Origin: Denitrobaculum sp965232285
GTDB lineage: Bacteria; Pseudomonadota; Alphaproteobacteria; Kiloniellales; Kiloniellaceae
Direction of reading: 5' to 3'
DNA length: 64,000 nt
Assembly: GCA_965232285.1 (NCBI GenBank)
Contig: CBDDPL010000004.1
Location: forward strand, 2,542,001-2,606,000
Shown: piece after piece, positions 33,834 through 41,602 of the stretch
Layout: each line of letters opens with the position of its first letter
Position numbering within the stretch: position 1 is the first letter of the stretch
Made by a program: the position numbers and the translations under genes
Notes under the pieces: model-generated
The model's input: only the letters and a program-made list of their open reading frames with translations
What the model was told of the DNA's origin: nothing
Databases searched by the model: none

Positions 33834-33839
33834 TAAGCC

Positions 33840-34493
33840 ATGATCAGCGGACCCTTGACGCGACGCCATATGCTTGGTCGCACGGCCTCCCTGGCCGCCG
33901 GAGCGACAGCGGCATTGACCGGACTGGCCGCAAAGGCGGAGAGCGCCTCGCCTACGCCCAGGCAGCCCCTGGGCCCGTTCTATCCTGACAAAATTCCCCT
34001 GGATCAGGATAACGACCTGCTGAACGTCACCGGGCGCCCCGGCCGCGCCCTTGGCCAGCCAACGGAGATCTTTGGTCAGGTCCTGGCGGCGGACGGCAGC
34101 CCCTTAAAAGAAGTCGCCGTCGAAATCTGGCAGTGCGACTTTTACGGCCGCTATATCCACAGCCGCGACGCCAGCCGCGGGCGGCGGGACAGGAATTTTC
34201 AGGGCTTTGGCCGCGCGACGACCGACGACGAGGGTCTCTATCGCTTCCGCACCATCAGGCCCGTGCCCTATCCCGGCCGGACGCCGCACATCCATTTCCT
34301 CGTCCGCGGCGGCTCCATCGGGCGCTTCGTAACCCAGATGTATGTGGAAGGCGAGGCACAGAACCACAGGGACGGCCTCCTGAACTGGATTACCGATCCG
34401 GCGCAACGCCAGGCTCTTATCGTACCCCTTGTGCCCAAGCCGGAACTCGCCGAAAACGGCCTCAGTGGCCGTTTCGATATCGTCGTGGCCTAA
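33840..34493 (+). CDS. Tat-exported intradiol ring-cleavage dioxygenase-like protein
   Basis: 217-residue protein. The N-terminus has a twin-arginine signal (TRRHMLGRTAS, then a hydrophobic stretch to about residue 37). The mature part is the protocatechuate 3,4-dioxygenase beta-sandwich: QPLGPFYPD, VAVEIWQCDFYGRYIH (iron tyrosine region), TIRPVPYPGRTPHIHFLV (tyrosine and histidine ligands). Periplasmic intradiol-like proteins are common but their substrates are mostly unknown. A folded repeat ends 6 bp upstream, leaving no ribosome site before this ATG; an internal ATG (residue 11) would remove the twin arginines. Expression may be altered by the insertion. Confidence 0.85.
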   Translation: MISGPLTRRHMLGRTASLAAGATAALTGLAAKAESASPTPRQPLGPFYPDKIPLDQDNDLLNVTGRPGRALGQPTEIFGQVLAADGSPLKEVAVEIWQCDFYGRYIHSRDASRGRRDRNFQGFGRATTDDEGLYRFRTIRPVPYPGRTPHIHFLVRGGSIGRFVTQMYVEGEAQNHRDGLLNWITDPAQRQALIVPLVPKPELAENGLSGRFDIVVA

Positions 34494-34517
34494 GGCTGCC
34501 AGACGAGCCACCCGGGC

Positions 34518-34790
34518 TCAATGGAGCGTCAGCAAGGCCTCGGTGTGCCGCCACTCGCCGCGCTTGAAAAGTTCGCGGGAGCCAACGGTCACGGAGTAAA
34601 GCGGACCGTCGAGATTTTCAGTCCAGAACCGCAGGAAGCGTTGAAGCTCCGGGTACTCGGGCACCAGATCATACTCCTGCCAGATGTAACTCTGCAGCAG
34701 ATCCAAGTGATCGGGCATGCGGTAAATGATTTCCGCCGTGGCCAATCTGTAACCCGCAAGTTGACGCTCCATGATCGTTGGTTTCGTCAC
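34518..34790 (-). CDS. usg: Usg family protein
   Basis: 90-residue protein matching the short Usg family named from the Caulobacter trp region: LAGYRLATAEIIYRMPDH, then YIWQEYDLVPEYPELQRFLRFW. Its biochemical role is unknown. The GTG at 34790 has GAGGAGG 9 nt upstream and is preferred over the ATG 18 bases further in. Here it is not next to trp genes. Confidence 0.88.
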   Translation of the reverse strand: MTKPTIMERQLAGYRLATAEIIYRMPDHLDLLQSYIWQEYDLVPEYPELQRFLRFWTENLDGPLYSVTVGSRELFKRGEWRHTEALLTLH

Positions 34791-35179
34791 AACAAGAAAC
34801 CTCCTCGACTGTGAACGATAGGAGCTTAAAAGGCTATTTCATAAGTCTAAGGAAACAAAATACTTTTTATTATTAAGTATTTAGCAGCCAAGGTCGATCA
34901 GTGCTAACAGCCGCAAGGATTATTATAGCACCCACGCAAAAAGATTACAGGCAAGAGCGATCTTCGAGCAGAGCGCCCTATACGAAAACCGAGATTCCTA
35001 GAAGAAAGTCGCGTGCCGGCCAGAAAGCACATGAACCAAAAAGCATATGAACCGGAAAACAGGTGAAGATGACGTTCCGCGAGATGGGAGCCGAAAGAAG
35101 TGCCCAGCCCCCTGAATCGAGTTCACAGGCACGACAGACCGCTTGCGGCGATGCCGTTTAAAGTTGATCCGCCGGGGCT
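34791..35179. other. AT-rich intergenic region
   Basis: No gene is supported in these 389 bases. The left third (about 34830-34890) is very AT-rich and likely contains the leftward usg promoter. A short tandem repeat sits at 35023-35066. The rest shows no hairpin or coding pattern that I trust. Confidence 0.5.
35023..35066. repeat. Short 16-bp tandem repeat
   Basis: GAAAGCACATGAACCA is followed by AAAAGCATATGAACCG and a decayed third unit GAAAACAGGTGAAG. It lies in a gene-free region with no evident regulatory target. Confidence 0.5.
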
Positions 35180-35392
35180 TTAGGCGGCGCGGTCGCAGTC
35201 CCGTCGACGGTCGATGAATTCCAGGATCTGATCCAGGCGCACTTCCAGGGCGCGATGCTGGTGCGCCGTATCGTCATGGATAGCCCGCAGACGCATGCTC
35301 ACGCGCTCCAGACGCTTTTCCAGGCGCGTGATGCGCCACCACATGAACGCAGTGACCATAAACAAGAGCGCAAGTACTATCCAATCCAACAT
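35180..35392 (-). CDS. Small membrane-anchored coiled-coil protein
   Basis: 70-residue protein with one N-terminal transmembrane helix (about residues 2-20, LDWIVLALLFMVTAFMWW) followed by a charged amphipathic helix (RITRLEKRLERVSMRLRAI) and a basic end. The start at 35392 has GGAG with 6-nt spacing and is chosen over longer frames up to 35467. Likely an inner-membrane protein facing the cytoplasm; function unknown. Confidence 0.65.
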   Translation of the reverse strand: MLDWIVLALLFMVTAFMWWRITRLEKRLERVSMRLRAIHDDTAHQHRALEVRLDQILEFIDRRRDCDRAA

Positions 35393-35798
35393 TTCCGGCT
35401 CCATACCTGTTTTCCGATGCCCACTTTGACCTCTACCGGCACCGCAAAAGTACGCCGAGAAAGACAATCACCTGTCCAAAGATAAGCAACTGACGTGCCA
35501 AGAATATTTTTAATCTCTTTCAATAGATTACGTCTTTTTCATTATAATACAAACAATTTTCTGTAAAGTCTATCGACAAGAGGAAAGGGTTAGAAAAATT
35601 TACCTTTTATGATGTTTTTCAGAAGCTTGACACCAGGCAGGCTCGATGAAGCAGCGACAGCCGATGTAAAGATCGTCGACGTCCGGATCTACCCTTGGTA
35701 ATTCGGATATTGCTCTTTCGATGACGCCGACAATGTTGTAGCCAGGAGTGCGAAACGCCGCTCCGCCCCTTCAGCTATTCAGATCAGCGCAAAACTTA
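35393..35798. other. AT-rich intergenic region with a possible gene relic
   Basis: Left part (35490-35620) is strongly AT-rich. On the minus strand, from about 35757 down to a TAA near 35612, there is an open frame of about 48 codons with coding-like sequence (GYNIVGVIERAISELPRVDP, then DVDDLYIGCRCFIEPAWCQ). It has no usual start codon and is preceded by a stop, so it looks like the 3' remnant of a gene. The protein family is not recognised. Confidence 0.4.
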
Positions 35799-36371
35799 AT
35801 GAATCTCTATCTCAAAGTCTTTCTGACCATGGCCGTTCCCTTTGGCGGCCTGACCGGTTTCGTGGTTGCCGGCGATGCCGGTATCCTCCAGGGCATCACG
35901 ACCGGCACCGCGGTTGGCGCAACACTCGGCTTCGTTGCCTCGGCCATCCTGGTGACGCTGCATAACAGGGCGGTAAACCGTCTGCCCTTCCCCGACAACG
36001 TGAAGAACTACGCCGTCAAACAGTCGAAATCGATCTTCGTGGACTGGGACTATGACACCGCCTTTCAGCGTTGTGCCCAGGCGCTCAACGACTACGGATG
36101 CCGTCAGATCCAGCCCAATCCCCTGCACGGCACCATCGTTTCCAAATCGAAACTCGATGTCTTTGCCGCCTTACAAGCCATCGGCATGCGCGTCATCGAG
36201 CATGATCCTGGCGACTGCGAGATTCAGATCATCAGTCAGCCCAAGATGCCAACGACCATGCTGGACTTCGGCCGGAACCTCAGGAACGTGGAAGAACTGG
36301 CTCAACGCCTGCGCAAGTTCGAAGAGGAAGATGCCGAGCGGGAGCGCGAAGAGCAATTGGACGAGCAGTAG
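35799..36371 (+). CDS. Membrane protein, hypothetical
   Basis: 190-residue protein with two N-terminal transmembrane helices (about residues 5-25 and 30-55, glycine-rich) and a soluble C-terminal domain (VDWDYDTAFQRCAQALNDYG, IGMRVIEHDPGDCEIQIISQ) ending in a charged helix. The start at 35799 begins the first helix. Family not recognised; the soluble part may face the cytoplasm. It is convergent with the cell-wall hydrolase gene, 10 bp apart. Confidence 0.7.
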   Translation: MNLYLKVFLTMAVPFGGLTGFVVAGDAGILQGITTGTAVGATLGFVASAILVTLHNRAVNRLPFPDNVKNYAVKQSKSIFVDWDYDTAFQRCAQALNDYGCRQIQPNPLHGTIVSKSKLDVFAALQAIGMRVIEHDPGDCEIQIISQPKMPTTMLDFGRNLRNVEELAQRLRKFEEEDAEREREEQLDEQ

Positions 36372-36381
36372 GCCGGCGCCT

Positions 36382-36852
36382 TCAACGGTAATAGATGTGC
36401 CGGCCGATCTGTACGGTACGTTCCCGCTTGGTGCGCCAGGGGACCGCGATACTGGAGGAGTGGAAAAACAGCCCCCCTAAGGTCGGATCTGACGGCCGTT
36501 CAGCCAGCATCGCCGGCGCCAGCTCTCGCGCGACAGCCCAGGCTTCGGCTTCGCGCGGCGTATCGCTCTTACCATCACACCACCAGGAAAACTGACAAGG
36601 CGGCGTCTCACCGCCTTGCATCACGACGCCGCACACGCTGTCCGGAAACTCCGCGTGGGCAACCCGGTTGAGGACGACAGCGCCGACGGCCATCATACCT
36701 TCCGCCCCTTCCGCTTTCGCCTCCCAGTACATCGCCAGCGCCAGGCAGCGCTCTTCCCGGCTGAGTTCCATCGCGGCATCGGCCGTCTTATCAAAAGCCA
36801 AAAGGGTGAAGCCTGCCGCCAGGCAAACCGCGGACACTAACTTTCGAACCAT
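36382..36852 (-). CDS. SleB-type cell wall hydrolase
   Basis: 156-residue exported protein of the Hydrolase_2 (SleB/CwlJ) family. A signal peptide (about residues 1-26) is followed by the catalytic region ALAMYWEAKAEGAEGMMAVG with the family glutamate, then VLNRVAHAEFPDSVCGVV and CQFSWWCDGK. These enzymes cut peptidoglycan glycan strands as lytic transglycosylase-like hydrolases; in alphaproteobacteria they serve wall remodelling and not spore germination. No partner gene is obvious. Confidence 0.92.
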   Translation of the reverse strand: MVRKLVSAVCLAAGFTLLAFDKTADAAMELSREERCLALAMYWEAKAEGAEGMMAVGAVVLNRVAHAEFPDSVCGVVMQGGETPPCQFSWWCDGKSDTPREAEAWAVARELAPAMLAERPSDPTLGGLFFHSSSIAVPWRTKRERTVQIGRHIYYR

Positions 36853-36943
36853 ATCATCCCCCCCCTCGTCGCCGGCGGCAACCTCGACTCAGCATTCTGC
36901 CCACCCGACCGGAACAGAGGCTGTTATCCTTCGAAAGCGGCGA

Positions 36944-37144
36944 TCACCGGCACACGATCGCGGCGTTGATGTGACTGTTCGACAACGGTCCCTGTACCTG
37001 GCAGTTATTGATCGCCTGACGGATCTCCCGGCGGTCGAAACCCGACTGTGAGTAGACGGGATTCGGGGCCACAAATTGACCGACGGCCAGAACCCAGACA
37101 CCAAGTGCAAGCACGGCGAGCAGAACACGATCCAAAGCCTTCAT
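36944..37144 (-). CDS. Small exported protein, hypothetical
   Basis: 66-residue protein with an N-terminal hydrophobic segment (about residues 5-25, DRVLLAVLALGVWVLAVG) followed by a short periplasmic domain with two cysteines (INNCQVQG, AAIVCR) that could pair. GAGAGAGG lies 9 nt before the ATG at 37144, which decides the start. Function unknown. Confidence 0.65.
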   Translation of the reverse strand: MKALDRVLLAVLALGVWVLAVGQFVAPNPVYSQSGFDRREIRQAINNCQVQGPLSNSHINAAIVCR

Positions 37145-37274
37145 TGCAAGGTACCTCTCTCTTGCGGTGGATGGATAGAGGAAAGAGCAAAGACCCGAAA
37201 AGAGCAACAGGCGGGCCACCAAGACGGATGGCCCGGTCCGCGCCCCTTCGGACCATAGAGCGAAGAAAGCAGAA

Positions 37275-38804
37275 TTAAGACGGCGTGGAGCGCTTTCGCG
37301 AACGGATCAGCTTCACGAAACGCGTCAGGGACGCTTCAGCCGGTGCATTTTCGTAAGACTTCCCGGAAGCCTTACCGTTGCCCTTGGCTGTCTCCTTTCC
37401 GTCGTCAGCCGATCCTTCCGACAGCCGCAGATCCTTGTAGGCGCGCAGATCAATTTCGCGCCGGTCGCCGTCGGTGTCAGACTGGACAGCTTCATCCCCG
37501 CCGGTTCGGCTGTCGTTCGCGCTGTCGGAGGTGAAATCCAAAGCGTTATCATCGGTCGCCGCATCCGCACGCCAGTCCGCAGGCTCCGTCAGCAAGGCGT
37601 CCTCTTCCGCCAGATCGTCGGATTCGAAGCCTTCACGGCCATCATCATCCTCAGCTTCATCCGACCGGGCTTCGTCCAACCGGGCTTCGTCCGACTGAGC
37701 TTCATCCGACTGCGCTTCGTCTGACTCTGGCAGAACCTCCATAGCCTGCATCTCACGCCGCAGGTTAGGGCTCATAGGGGTTACCTTATCCGCGTCCTCT
37801 GCGTCTTCACTGTCGGCATCCGGCGTTTGCTGGTTCGCACCGAAATCGCCTGAGACAACGTTTTCAGGCGCATCACCGGCTTCTTGCTCTGCACCATTGA
37901 CATCCGGCATCTCCGCGGCGCTCTCCTGCGGCCCCGACCCGGCATTCAGAAGCGAGACTTGCTCAAGGCGCAGATCATCGACAGCCCGTTTCAGGCCGTC
38001 GATCTGGCTGGCCCATTCCGTGCTCAGCCGCCCGATGTGGGAATCGACGAGCCCGCGCAGCAGCGTCAGGGTCTGCGACTGCGTGTCGTCTTGCCGCGCC
38101 AGCAGTTCGTCCATGGTTTTACCGACCTGGGACAGACGCGTCTCAAGGATCTCGCGCATCTCCTCCCGTTCGCGCGCAACCACGTCCCCGGCGCTTGCCG
38201 TCAGAGTCTCCTGTGCCTGCTTCAGCTCTGCCAGCAGCGTTTCAAGTGCGGAGGTCTCCGCAGCACCGGTCTCCCCAGCTCCGCTCTCCGCGGTAGAATC
38301 GGCATCGACCGCCGGCGTCAGCCGTTCACCCAAGCTCGCCACGCGCTCCGAAAGGCGTTCAAGTTCCTCTCCCAGAGGGGCGATCATCTTCCAGGTCGCA
38401 TTGGCCAGCGCATCGGGATCGCCGGACGCCTGTCCCGTTACCTCCCTTTGCGCTTCTGACAGCGCCGCGATCCGGCCTTCAAGGCCGTCGATCTTGCCGG
38501 ACAGACGCGCCTCCAGGCTGTCGCCAAGGCCTTCCAGCAGTTTTTGGAGATCCTGGTCGTGATCCGGGGACGGGGCGCCCGTCTGATGCCGCTCGCGTTC
38601 AGCGGCCGCCTGGGCGGCCAGCGAGGACTTCATTTCCTGGAGTTCGGCTTCGATGGCCTTGCGGTGGCCCTGCTCGCTTTCCTGGGATGCGATCAGACGT
38701 TCAACCAGCTCGTAGAGGCGGCGGTTTTCCTCACGCAGGTTTGTCAGTTCAGGATTTTCTTCGCGCTGGTCCGTAACGTCGTTATCCAATTGCCCATACC
38801 CCAT
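37275..38804 (-). CDS. Large coiled-coil, acidic low-complexity protein
   Basis: 509-residue cytoplasmic-looking protein without signal peptide. The N-terminal 60% is predicted coiled coil (TNLREENRRLYELVERLIAS; LGEELERLSERVASLGERL). The C-terminal part is acidic and disordered, with five copies of a five-residue unit (DEAQS, DEAQS, DEARL, DEARS, DEAED) at about residues 358-384. It ends in a basic segment (VKLIRSRKRSTPS). It resembles polar-organising or tip scaffold proteins in composition only; no homology is claimed. Confidence 0.7.
   Translation of the reverse strand: MGYGQLDNDVTDQREENPELTNLREENRRLYELVERLIASQESEQGHRKAIEAELQEMKSSLAAQAAAERERHQTGAPSPDHDQDLQKLLEGLGDSLEARLSGKIDGLEGRIAALSEAQREVTGQASGDPDALANATWKMIAPLGEELERLSERVASLGERLTPAVDADSTAESGAGETGAAETSALETLLAELKQAQETLTASAGDVVAREREEMREILETRLSQVGKTMDELLARQDDTQSQTLTLLRGLVDSHIGRLSTEWASQIDGLKRAVDDLRLEQVSLLNAGSGPQESAAEMPDVNGAEQEAGDAPENVVSGDFGANQQTPDADSEDAEDADKVTPMSPNLRREMQAMEVLPESDEAQSDEAQSDEARLDEARSDEAEDDDGREGFESDDLAEEDALLTEPADWRADAATDDNALDFTSDSANDSRTGGDEAVQSDTDGDRREIDLRAYKDLRLSEGSADDGKETAKGNGKASGKSYENAPAEASLTRFVKLIRSRKRSTPS
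37654..37728. repeat. Five 15-bp tandem units inside the coiled-coil protein gene
   Basis: Five consecutive 15-bp units starting GCTTC (for example GCTTCATCCGACCGG and GCTTCGTCCGACTGA) encode on the minus strand the acidic DEA-x-x pentapeptide repeats. Units differ by 2-4 bases. Copy number may vary between strains by slippage, in steps that keep the frame. Confidence 0.7.
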
Positions 38805-39122
38805 ATCTGGTCGTTACGGTGTCGCCGCCGGCCCTAAAGACTTGGTCACCTGTCATACGCCGCCAAAACGCAAACGCCGAGAGTCAAAATAATGGCCCGG
38901 CACGTCTCCCGGCGCAATCTGCAAGCCATTCCATCACAGAAGCTTGCAGTCTTCTCCGACTCTCGTGCCGAACCTCAGGAGCCGCGAATGCGGCTCGTTG
39001 AAACGTCAAAGCGCACTGAACCGACCTTGCCGTGCCTATACTACACCGCGGGAGGCTCCAGGACGAGCCCCGCCTCCTGCACAGGCTAGCGGCGGTCCGT
39101 GCGGGTCGTAATCTCTAAGACT
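38805..39122. other. Intergenic region
   Basis: These 318 bases lie between the coiled-coil gene and the small gene at 39123, both leftward. The region must contain the coiled-coil gene promoter. I see no gene, strong hairpin or repeat. Confidence 0.45.
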
Positions 39123-39293
39123 TCAGTCTGCGCCCTGCGGCTGAAAGCGGTCCGCAACGGCCCAATCGTGATCGGGATAGCGCTGCCGCAGTCGCTGCGT
39201 GAACTTTGCCAGAACCGAAGGCGGCAACATAATCAGCTTGCTGGGTTCCCCGTCACAGCGGATGACGAACTCATGAGTCTTTTCGGCTGCCAT
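39123..39293 (-). CDS. Small hypothetical protein
   Basis: 56-residue soluble protein (EFVIRCDGEPSKLIMLPPSV, FTQRLRQRYPDHDWA). The ATG at 39293 is preceded by GGAGG with 5-nt spacing, a strong ribosome site that supports a real gene. No family recognised. Confidence 0.6.
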   Translation of the reverse strand: MAAEKTHEFVIRCDGEPSKLIMLPPSVLAKFTQRLRQRYPDHDWAVADRFQPQGAD

Positions 39294-39557
39294 TCTAACC
39301 TCCATCTACAAGAGTGTCGTAGAGGTGGAAAAGCAACATTTGCGCCACTTAAGAGAACCTAGCGAATTCAGTTAGTTAACACATGGTTAAACCTTGCTGG
39401 AGAGCGCTGTGTAAACACTGCCGACAGGATTTTCCAACTCCCGGCGGGATTTGTAATAAATTTCGACAGTATACATATGAATTAACCATAGCCGGTTATG
39501 GCTGCGTAGGGAAACCGGGAGAAACCCTGCCCCCTCGCCCCGCTCTGCATCAATGAG
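39294..39557. other. AT-rich intergenic region
   Basis: No gene is supported. AT-rich tracts with scattered TTAAC/GTTAA elements (about 39370-39400 and 39478-39500) probably contain the leftward promoter for the 56-residue gene. It ends at an inverted repeat (39558-39621). Confidence 0.45.
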
Positions 39558-39621
39558 TTAGATCAGATTCCCCGGGTGAAGGCCCCCACAGGCGAGTCCA
39601 TGTAACCCGGATCTGATCTAA
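39558..39621. repeat. 64-bp palindromic repeat overlapping the pseudo-protease stop codon
   Basis: TTAGATCAGAT at 39558 is the exact reverse complement of ATCTGATCTAA at 39611-39621, and CCCGGGT inside the left arm pairs with ACCCGG in the right. The loop is about 30 bp. The right arm includes the TAG stop (39618-39620) of the leftward PDZ-protein gene. There is no T-run, so it is more like a REP-type element than a terminator. Confidence 0.65.
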
Positions 39622-40661
39622 TGCGCGCGCGGTTTCAGCTTCAGGTACTGGTATCTGTCGCCCGAAGTGATGGCGACATCCACGACCTTGCTGCCCCGCA
39701 GAATCTTCAAGGGAATCGTGGCGCCGGGCTGACCCTGGCGCCAAACCGCCCGAAAGAGCTGCGCCATATTCGGCACCTCTTCACCATCCACTTCCAGCAA
39801 GACATCGCCTGGCGCGATTCCGGCGGTGGCGGAGGGACCGCCGGGCGTTACGCTGGTGACAATGACCCGACCGAAAGATTCGGCCGTGAACATGCCCAGC
39901 CAGGGCCTGCGCGGCGCGGAGGAACGGCCCGCATCCAGCAGGTCGGCGAAGATCGGCTTCAGGAGATTGATCGGAACGAACATATTGCCTGGCAGTGCAC
40001 CGTTCGCCTCCAGAGCGTCATTGACGATCAGCGACCCGATTCCAACCAGTTCTCCTTCGGGGTTGACCAGCGCGGCGCCGCCCCAATTGGGATGCGGCGG
40101 CACGGTGTAGATGGCGCTGTCGAGCAGGTACTCCCAATAGCCTGCGAACTCACGCCGCGAGGCAATGACCGCGCCGAGCGCACTGGTGCGGCCGCCGTGG
40201 CCGATGACCAGCACACGGTCCTGCTCGCTCAGGGACGCGGAGTCTCCCAAGGCGACATAGCCGCCGCCCAGCGATCCGGAGGCACGTAAAAGACCAAAGC
40301 CTGTCGCATGGTCGTAGGCGAGAATCTTGGCTGCGATCTCCTCGCCATCGGTCGCAAAGAGCGAGACCGACTCGGCCTCTAGGATCAGATAACCGATGGT
40401 GAGAACCAGACCGTTGTCGTCGATGACGACGCCATTGCCTTCGCGGACCTGCCCAAGAGCAGCCGCGGTTCGCGCATCGCTCGGCACCTCGGCCCGCAGC
40501 CGCACCACGGACGACAACACCTGTTCCAGTTTTTGCTGTGCCAGGGCGTCCTGAACCTGAAAGAGCATGAACAGAGCAACCACCAGGATCGTCACCAAAT
40601 CCCGGCAGCCTTTGGAAATCAGCACTTCCGGCTGACCCACTTCGGCTGAACATCTTTGCAT
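39618..40661 (-). CDS. DegP-like serine protease homologue with lost catalytic triad, plus PDZ domain
   Basis: 347-residue exported or membrane-anchored protein: hydrophobic segment at about 21-42, trypsin-like double barrel at about 45-240, PDZ domain at about 250-335 (VTSVTPGGPSATAGIAPGD). Aligned by eye to DegP/HtrA, the catalytic His is Y91 (LTIGYLIL), Asp is G121 (HATGFGLL) and Ser is W193 (PNWGGAAL). All three are replaced while the surrounding fold motifs are kept, so it should not be a protease but could bind unfolded or C-terminal peptides in the periplasm. ATG 40661 has GGAGG 7 nt upstream. Confidence 0.85.
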   Translation of the reverse strand: MQRCSAEVGQPEVLISKGCRDLVTILVVALFMLFQVQDALAQQKLEQVLSSVVRLRAEVPSDARTAAALGQVREGNGVVIDDNGLVLTIGYLILEAESVSLFATDGEEIAAKILAYDHATGFGLLRASGSLGGGYVALGDSASLSEQDRVLVIGHGGRTSALGAVIASRREFAGYWEYLLDSAIYTVPPHPNWGGAALVNPEGELVGIGSLIVNDALEANGALPGNMFVPINLLKPIFADLLDAGRSSAPRRPWLGMFTAESFGRVIVTSVTPGGPSATAGIAPGDVLLEVDGEEVPNMAQLFRAVWRQGQPGATIPLKILRGSKVVDVAITSGDRYQYLKLKPRAH

Positions 40662-40863
40662 CGCGCGGCCTCCTCTTTGGCATTGAGCCCAGGCTGGCGA
40701 ACCTCCCGATCAAGCGGCAGAGGAGCACTTCACATCTGCAACCAATGCCCCGACGACTCAGGCTGCCCGACCGCGCTTTATGAGGCCACCCGGCCTATTC
40801 CTCCGCGGACGTCAGTCTAACAGCTTCGCCAGAACATTGGTACAGATCCGAATCTCTGCCGCC

Positions 40864-41559
40864 TCAGGCCGCGGGCCGCTTCGCCTTGGCTGCCAGACCG
40901 TCATTCCGGTCCTGCAGACGCTGACGCCAGGCGCGCACGGAATCGTCATTCGGAAGAACCTCCAGCAGCGAGGAACACCACGCCCACTGGAAACCGCCAA
41001 AGACAATGTAGTCCGCAAAGATCGGGGCTTGCCCGCCCAGGAAAGGCTGCGCCTCCAGAGTTGCGCGCAGAGGCGCCAGTCCCTTGCCCAGATTGGCGAG
41101 ATGCGTTTCCTGATCTTCGACAACCGCTTCCAGCGTGCTCCCCAACGCCTTCTCACGGGTGCTGCGGAAGTATTCCTTATCCTTTTCATGCAGGCCGCTG
41201 TGCACATCGGTCAGGATCAGCCGCATGAGCAAGGGATGCAGGACACGTTCGGTCCAGAACCTGATGAACAGCGTCGTGGCCTTCGCCTCTTCGCCCGGAA
41301 ACAGCGCCGGCGCATCCGGATAGGCTTCGTCGAGATAGGTCGCGATCTCCCAGGAATCATGGAGGCAGCGTTCGGCGTCCTCGATCACGGGCACTGCGCC
41401 CTGGCCAGAGGCGGCGATTGCGTCTTTTTCGGTGAAACGCCAGGGCGCCGTTTCGAAAGCGAGCCCTTTGTGAGCAAGAGCCATCTTAATGCGCCAGCAA
41501 TAGGGACTGAAACGATGGTCGTCTTCCGCGCCCGCGAGATCGTAAAGCTTTATCGCCAT
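40864..41559 (-). CDS. Glutathione S-transferase family protein
   Basis: 231-residue GST-fold protein. N-terminal thioredoxin half: FSPYCWRIKMALAHKGL with the serine/cysteine region, QGAVPVIEDAE and DSWEIATYLDEAYP. C-terminal helical half: GGQAPIFADYIVFGGFQWA. It resembles plant-type or beta-etherase-like GSTs. The ATG at 41559 begins the conserved beta strand, so a short upstream extension to 41586 is rejected. It is 43 bp downstream of the TSUP gene on the same strand. Confidence 0.9.
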   Translation of the reverse strand: MAIKLYDLAGAEDDHRFSPYCWRIKMALAHKGLAFETAPWRFTEKDAIAASGQGAVPVIEDAERCLHDSWEIATYLDEAYPDAPALFPGEEAKATTLFIRFWTERVLHPLLMRLILTDVHSGLHEKDKEYFRSTREKALGSTLEAVVEDQETHLANLGKGLAPLRATLEAQPFLGGQAPIFADYIVFGGFQWAWCSSLLEVLPNDDSVRAWRQRLQDRNDGLAAKAKRPAA

Positions 41560-41602
41560 GGTTTTCTCTCTACCTCCATTGATCATTTGGCCTTTTGGCC
41601 GG

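Noticed and set aside
33585..33843. Small proteins inside the second folded repeat
   Set aside because: Frames on both strands are by-products of the palindromic sequence and mirror one another.
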